Positions 3,171 through 5,240 of a DNA stretch of 5,240 nucleotides are shown here, piece after piece. The notes beneath the pieces were generated by a model. That model had not been told where the DNA came from, did not search any database, and was given only the letters and a program-made list of their open reading frames with translations. Source of the DNA: JACRIK01 sp040753835 (lineage in GTDB: Bacteria; Planctomycetota; MHYJ01; JACQXL01); NCBI GenBank assembly GCA_040753835.1, contig JBFMDM010000146.1:1-5240 (forward strand), read 5' to 3'. The position numbers were made by a program, and so were the translations under genes. Position 1 is the first letter of the stretch, and every line of letters starts with the position of its first letter.

Positions 3171-4197
3171 AGGTATCCAAACCGTTTCCGGTGACTCCAT
3201 CTTAGAGGAAATATCAGGCCGGGCGGACCGGTTGCTGATTCCGCTTACGGTCCTGCTGGAGCCGACCCGCCGATGCAACCTCGGATGCCGGCACTGCTAT
3301 CGCATAGAAGATGCCAAACGCACAGAGATGTCCACGCAAAGGATTGAGAATTTATTGGACGAACTGCGCCAGGCCGGCTGCCTTTTCCTGACTATCAGCG
3401 GCGGAGAGCCGCTTCTGCACCCCGATTTTCTCCAGATATGCCGCAAAGCACATTCGCTTAATATGGCACTGAACATCTTTACGAACGGGCTGCTCATTTC
3501 AGAATCGCTGGCTGACCGGCTATCGCAACTAAATATCCTTGGCGTCCACTTAAGCGTCTACGGCGCAACGCCAGAAACCCACGATGCCATTACCGGACAG
3601 AAAGGCTCGTATGATAAAACCATAAATGCCGCATTAATACTGAAACAAAACAATATAAGCGTACGGTTTAAATACATCATTATAAATGCCAATTTTCTGG
3701 AATACCGGGAGATGCTTCGCGTCTCGGAACAACTGCGTATTCCCTATGACATAGACCCGGTCATCACGCCGAAAGACGACGGCGATGCAACGCCGACCAA
3801 GTATGCCTTATCCGATGAGGAACTGGAAACCATCTATAAGGATATGTCGCCGTCGCTTACCGGCGCAAAGCCGAGCGACGCTTGCTCTTCGGGCCGTTCT
3901 TACTGTGCCATAAATTCGTATGGCGACCTCTATCCCTGCATCCAGTTGCCTGCGCCGGCCGGGAATATCATCAGCAATTCATTTATTGATATCTGGAATA
4001 ACTCGGAGTGGCTCAATGAAATCCGCCATCTTTGCTCTTATGACAAAGAGCCCTGTCGGGAGTGCAATCTAAAACCCTACTGCCGCCAATGCCCAGGGCT
4101 GAACTATCTTGAGAACAATACCCTTTACGGGATTTCCAGGGAAACCTGCCGGCATTCTCGGGCAATAAAGAAAGCAGTGGCTGGTTTGTCTATTTAA
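3163..4197 (+). CDS. Radical SAM/SPASM peptide-modifying enzyme
   Basis: This 344-residue enzyme starts with an about 30-residue extension, then the radical SAM core. CNLGCRHC supplies C38, C42 and C45 for the SAM-binding 4Fe-4S cluster, and SGGEP (79-83) binds the SAM amino group. The C-terminal SPASM domain has C241 and C259 (with GDLYPC at 254-259), then C298, C301, C307, C310 and C329, close to the family pattern for two auxiliary clusters, though C307-C310 is spaced by two residues instead of the usual three. Relatives include PqqE, sactionine synthases and QhpD-type enzymes, which form C-C or thioether crosslinks in peptides. Here the likely substrate is the 46-residue precursor; which bond is made cannot be told. 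The ATG at 3163 overlaps the PqqD stop, and no strong Shine-Dalgarno is visible. The 3' end overlaps uppS by 8 nt tail to tail. Confidence 0.93.
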   Translation: MVKGIQTVSGDSILEEISGRADRLLIPLTVLLEPTRRCNLGCRHCYRIEDAKRTEMSTQRIENLLDELRQAGCLFLTISGGEPLLHPDFLQICRKAHSLNMALNIFTNGLLISESLADRLSQLNILGVHLSVYGATPETHDAITGQKGSYDKTINAALILKQNNISVRFKYIIINANFLEYREMLRVSEQLRIPYDIDPVITPKDDGDATPTKYALSDEELETIYKDMSPSLTGAKPSDACSSGRSYCAINSYGDLYPCIQLPAPAGNIISNSFIDIWNNSEWLNEIRHLCSYDKEPCRECNLKPYCRQCPGLNYLENNTLYGISRETCRHSRAIKKAVAGLSI

Positions 4198-4879
4198 TCC
4201 CGCCGAAGCGGCGCTCGCGGCTGTTGTATTCTTCTATTGCCTTGTGGAAATGCTCTATGGTAAAGTCCGGCCAGTAGGTCGGCGTGATGTAGAATTCAGT
4301 ATACGCCATCTGGTATAACAGGAAATTGCTCAGCCGATATTCACCGCCGGTCCTGATTAACAGGTCCGGGTCTGTCATATCCGGGTCATAGAAGTACCGC
4401 TTGATGGTTTCCTCGTCTATCGTCTGGGGGTCGACTCCATTAGTGCATATCTTCTTTACCGCATCAATAATCTCGGACCGGCTTCCGTAATTCAGTGCCA
4501 GGCACAGGGTCAGGCCTGTATTAGAACTGCTCTTGGCGGTTATTTCTTTAATCAGGTCCAGCGTCTTTTTTGGGAAGTCAGTGGTCCGGCCGATGGTGGT
4601 GAACCTGATATTATTGGACATAATCTCCGGCTCTTCCCGAATCAGGTACCGATTCAGCAGCCTCATCAGGAAATTGATTTCGTATCTTGGACGTTTCCAG
4701 TTCTCGCTGGAGAAGGCATAGAGCGTAAGCCGCCGGACGCCGGTCTTGGCCGCCTCGCGGACAATCTCGTTGACGACCTGAGCGCCCTTTTCGTGGCCCT
4801 TGACACGCGACAGACCACGCTCCTTGGCCCACCGGCCGTTCCCGTCCATTATTATCGCAATATGCCTGGGTAAATTCAT
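4190..4879 (-). CDS. uppS: Isoprenyl (undecaprenyl) diphosphate synthase
   Basis: This 229-residue cis-prenyltransferase condenses isopentenyl diphosphate units on farnesyl diphosphate to form the C55 lipid carrier used in cell-wall and O-antigen synthesis. Motifs are IIMDGNGRWA (9-18) with catalytic D12, GHEKG (28-32), YAFSSENWKRP (54-64), LALNYGSRSEI (127-137) and DLLIRTGGEYRLSNFLLYQ (172-190) with R176, R182 and S184 for diphosphate binding. The C-terminal RRFGG is typical. RTGGE replaces the RTSGE of E. coli, a common variant. It lies downstream of purA in the same direction and probably in one operon, 74 bp apart. No clear Shine-Dalgarno is visible before the ATG. Its stop overlaps the stop end of the radical SAM gene, with no terminator between. 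Confidence 0.97.
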   Translation of the reverse strand: MNLPRHIAIIMDGNGRWAKERGLSRVKGHEKGAQVVNEIVREAAKTGVRRLTLYAFSSENWKRPRYEINFLMRLLNRYLIREEPEIMSNNIRFTTIGRTTDFPKKTLDLIKEITAKSSSNTGLTLCLALNYGSRSEIIDAVKKICTNGVDPQTIDEETIKRYFYDPDMTDPDLLIRTGGEYRLSNFLLYQMAYTEFYITPTYWPDFTIEHFHKAIEEYNSRERRFGGIK

Positions 4880-4895
4880 AATGTAGCTAACAGCG

Positions 4896-4936
4896 TAGAG
4901 CGTATAGGATAAAGTTATTATAAACTTTACGCTCTA
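4896..4936. repeat. Inverted repeat between purA and uppS, with flanking direct repeats
   Basis: TAGAGCGTA (4896-4904) pairs perfectly with TACGCTCTA (4928-4936). Inside, AAGTT (4912-4916) can pair with AACTT (4923-4927). The right arm is repeated in diverged form next to it: TACGCTCTAAGC (4928-4939) against TATGCTCTATGC (4942-4953). On the minus-strand transcript it lies between the purA stop and the uppS start. There is no U-tract, so it may be an intergenic repeat or an RNA-processing element. Confidence 0.65.
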
Positions 4937-4953
4937 AGCCCTATGCTCTATGC

Positions 4954-5240
4954 TTAATGACGTATTATCTGTTTCTCTTCAGCGCCGACCGAGACCATCT
5001 TTATCGGAACGCCCAATATCTTCTCAACAAACGTAATATATTTCCTGGCGTTCTCAGGCAGGTCGGCATATTTCCTGACGCCTGATATGTCCTCAGACCA
5101 ACCAGGCAGTGTTTCATAGACCAGCTCGCACTTTTCCAGAATAGAGATATCAGCCGGGAAATGTGTCAGCAATTTCCCTTTGTATTTATAAGCCGTTACG
5201 ACCTTGAGAAACGCCAGGTGCGATAGGACATCCAGTTTTG
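4954..5240 (-). CDS. purA: Adenylosuccinate synthetase, C-terminal part (partial at window edge)
   Basis: The last 94 full codons are present; the frame stays open to the edge, so the gene starts beyond the window. The enzyme joins IMP and aspartate with GTP in the first committed step to AMP. Recognisable family segments are KLDVLS followed by L-x-x-L-K-V at the edge, AYKYKG, FPADISILEKCE, VYETLPGWSEDISGVR, DLPENARKYI and GVPIKMVSVG, then the C-terminal tail IIRH. A His stands where many homologues have Gly after KLDVLS. It is followed at 74 bp by uppS on the same strand. Confidence 0.95.
   Translation of the reverse strand, partial: KLDVLSHLAFLKVVTAYKYKGKLLTHFPADISILEKCELVYETLPGWSEDISGVRKYADLPENARKYITFVEKILGVPIKMVSVGAEEKQIIRH

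Noticed and set aside
1550..4197. Lasso peptide or PQQ cluster
   Set aside because: There is no asparagine-synthetase-like cyclase or transglutaminase-like protease for a lasso peptide. There is no PqqA Glu-x-x-x-Tyr core or PqqB/C for PQQ.
4201..4213. Terminator between the radical SAM gene and uppS (CGCCG/CGGCG stem)
   Set aside because: The stem is only 5 bp, lies within uppS codons for the RRFGG end, and has no T-tract.

Overview
The window comes from a bacterial chromosome. It carries complete or partial housekeeping genes (birA, uppS, purA), two tRNA genes and good Shine-Dalgarno sites. Tight gene packing, short palindromic interspersed repeats and a stand-alone BirA without a DNA-binding domain fit an uncultivated anaerobic lineage, such as those assembled from groundwater or sediment (Planctomycetota or Omnitrophota type). 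That placement is a guess from general style, not something the sequence proves.

Layout, left to right. A perfect 22-bp GC-rich palindrome (21-42) precedes birA (70-861, +), a biotin-protein ligase. From 862 to 1523 there is an RNA-gene region: tRNA-Ala(CGC) at 1042-1114 and tRNA-Val(GAC) at 1447-1523, embedded in many inverted repeats. The same stem-loop, with arms beginning AGAG(T/C)C, occurs three times. Two copies sit just 5' of the two tRNAs. The middle copy precedes a 14-nt tRNA-like remnant (1270-1283). The region therefore looks like a tandemly duplicated stem-loop plus tRNA unit whose middle member has decayed.

Starting 26 bp after tRNA-Val is a compact plus-strand operon (1550-4197) that I read as a RiPP (ribosomally made, modified peptide) biosynthesis cassette. 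It encodes a 46-residue precursor peptide, an HPr-kinase-like P-loop protein, a small S24/S26-type peptidase with Ser/His signature residues, a PqqD-like peptide chaperone and a radical SAM/SPASM enzyme. Genes overlap by 8-14 nt or are 2-7 nt apart. The layout suggests this sequence: PqqD-like protein binds the precursor leader, the radical SAM enzyme modifies the C-terminal half, the HprK-like protein may phosphorylate a Ser/Thr, and the S26-like peptidase may cut at an Ala-x-Ala|Cys site in the precursor. No exporter or second precursor is visible. The set resembles SynChlorMet-type (Scm) cassettes and lasso-peptide tailoring modules, but no lasso cyclase is present. This is the most interesting part of the window.

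On the minus strand, converging on the operon and overlapping its last gene by 8 nt, is uppS (4879-4190). Upstream of it, also on the minus strand, is the C-terminal part of purA (4954 to the window edge). A repeat-rich hairpin (4896-4936) separates the two.
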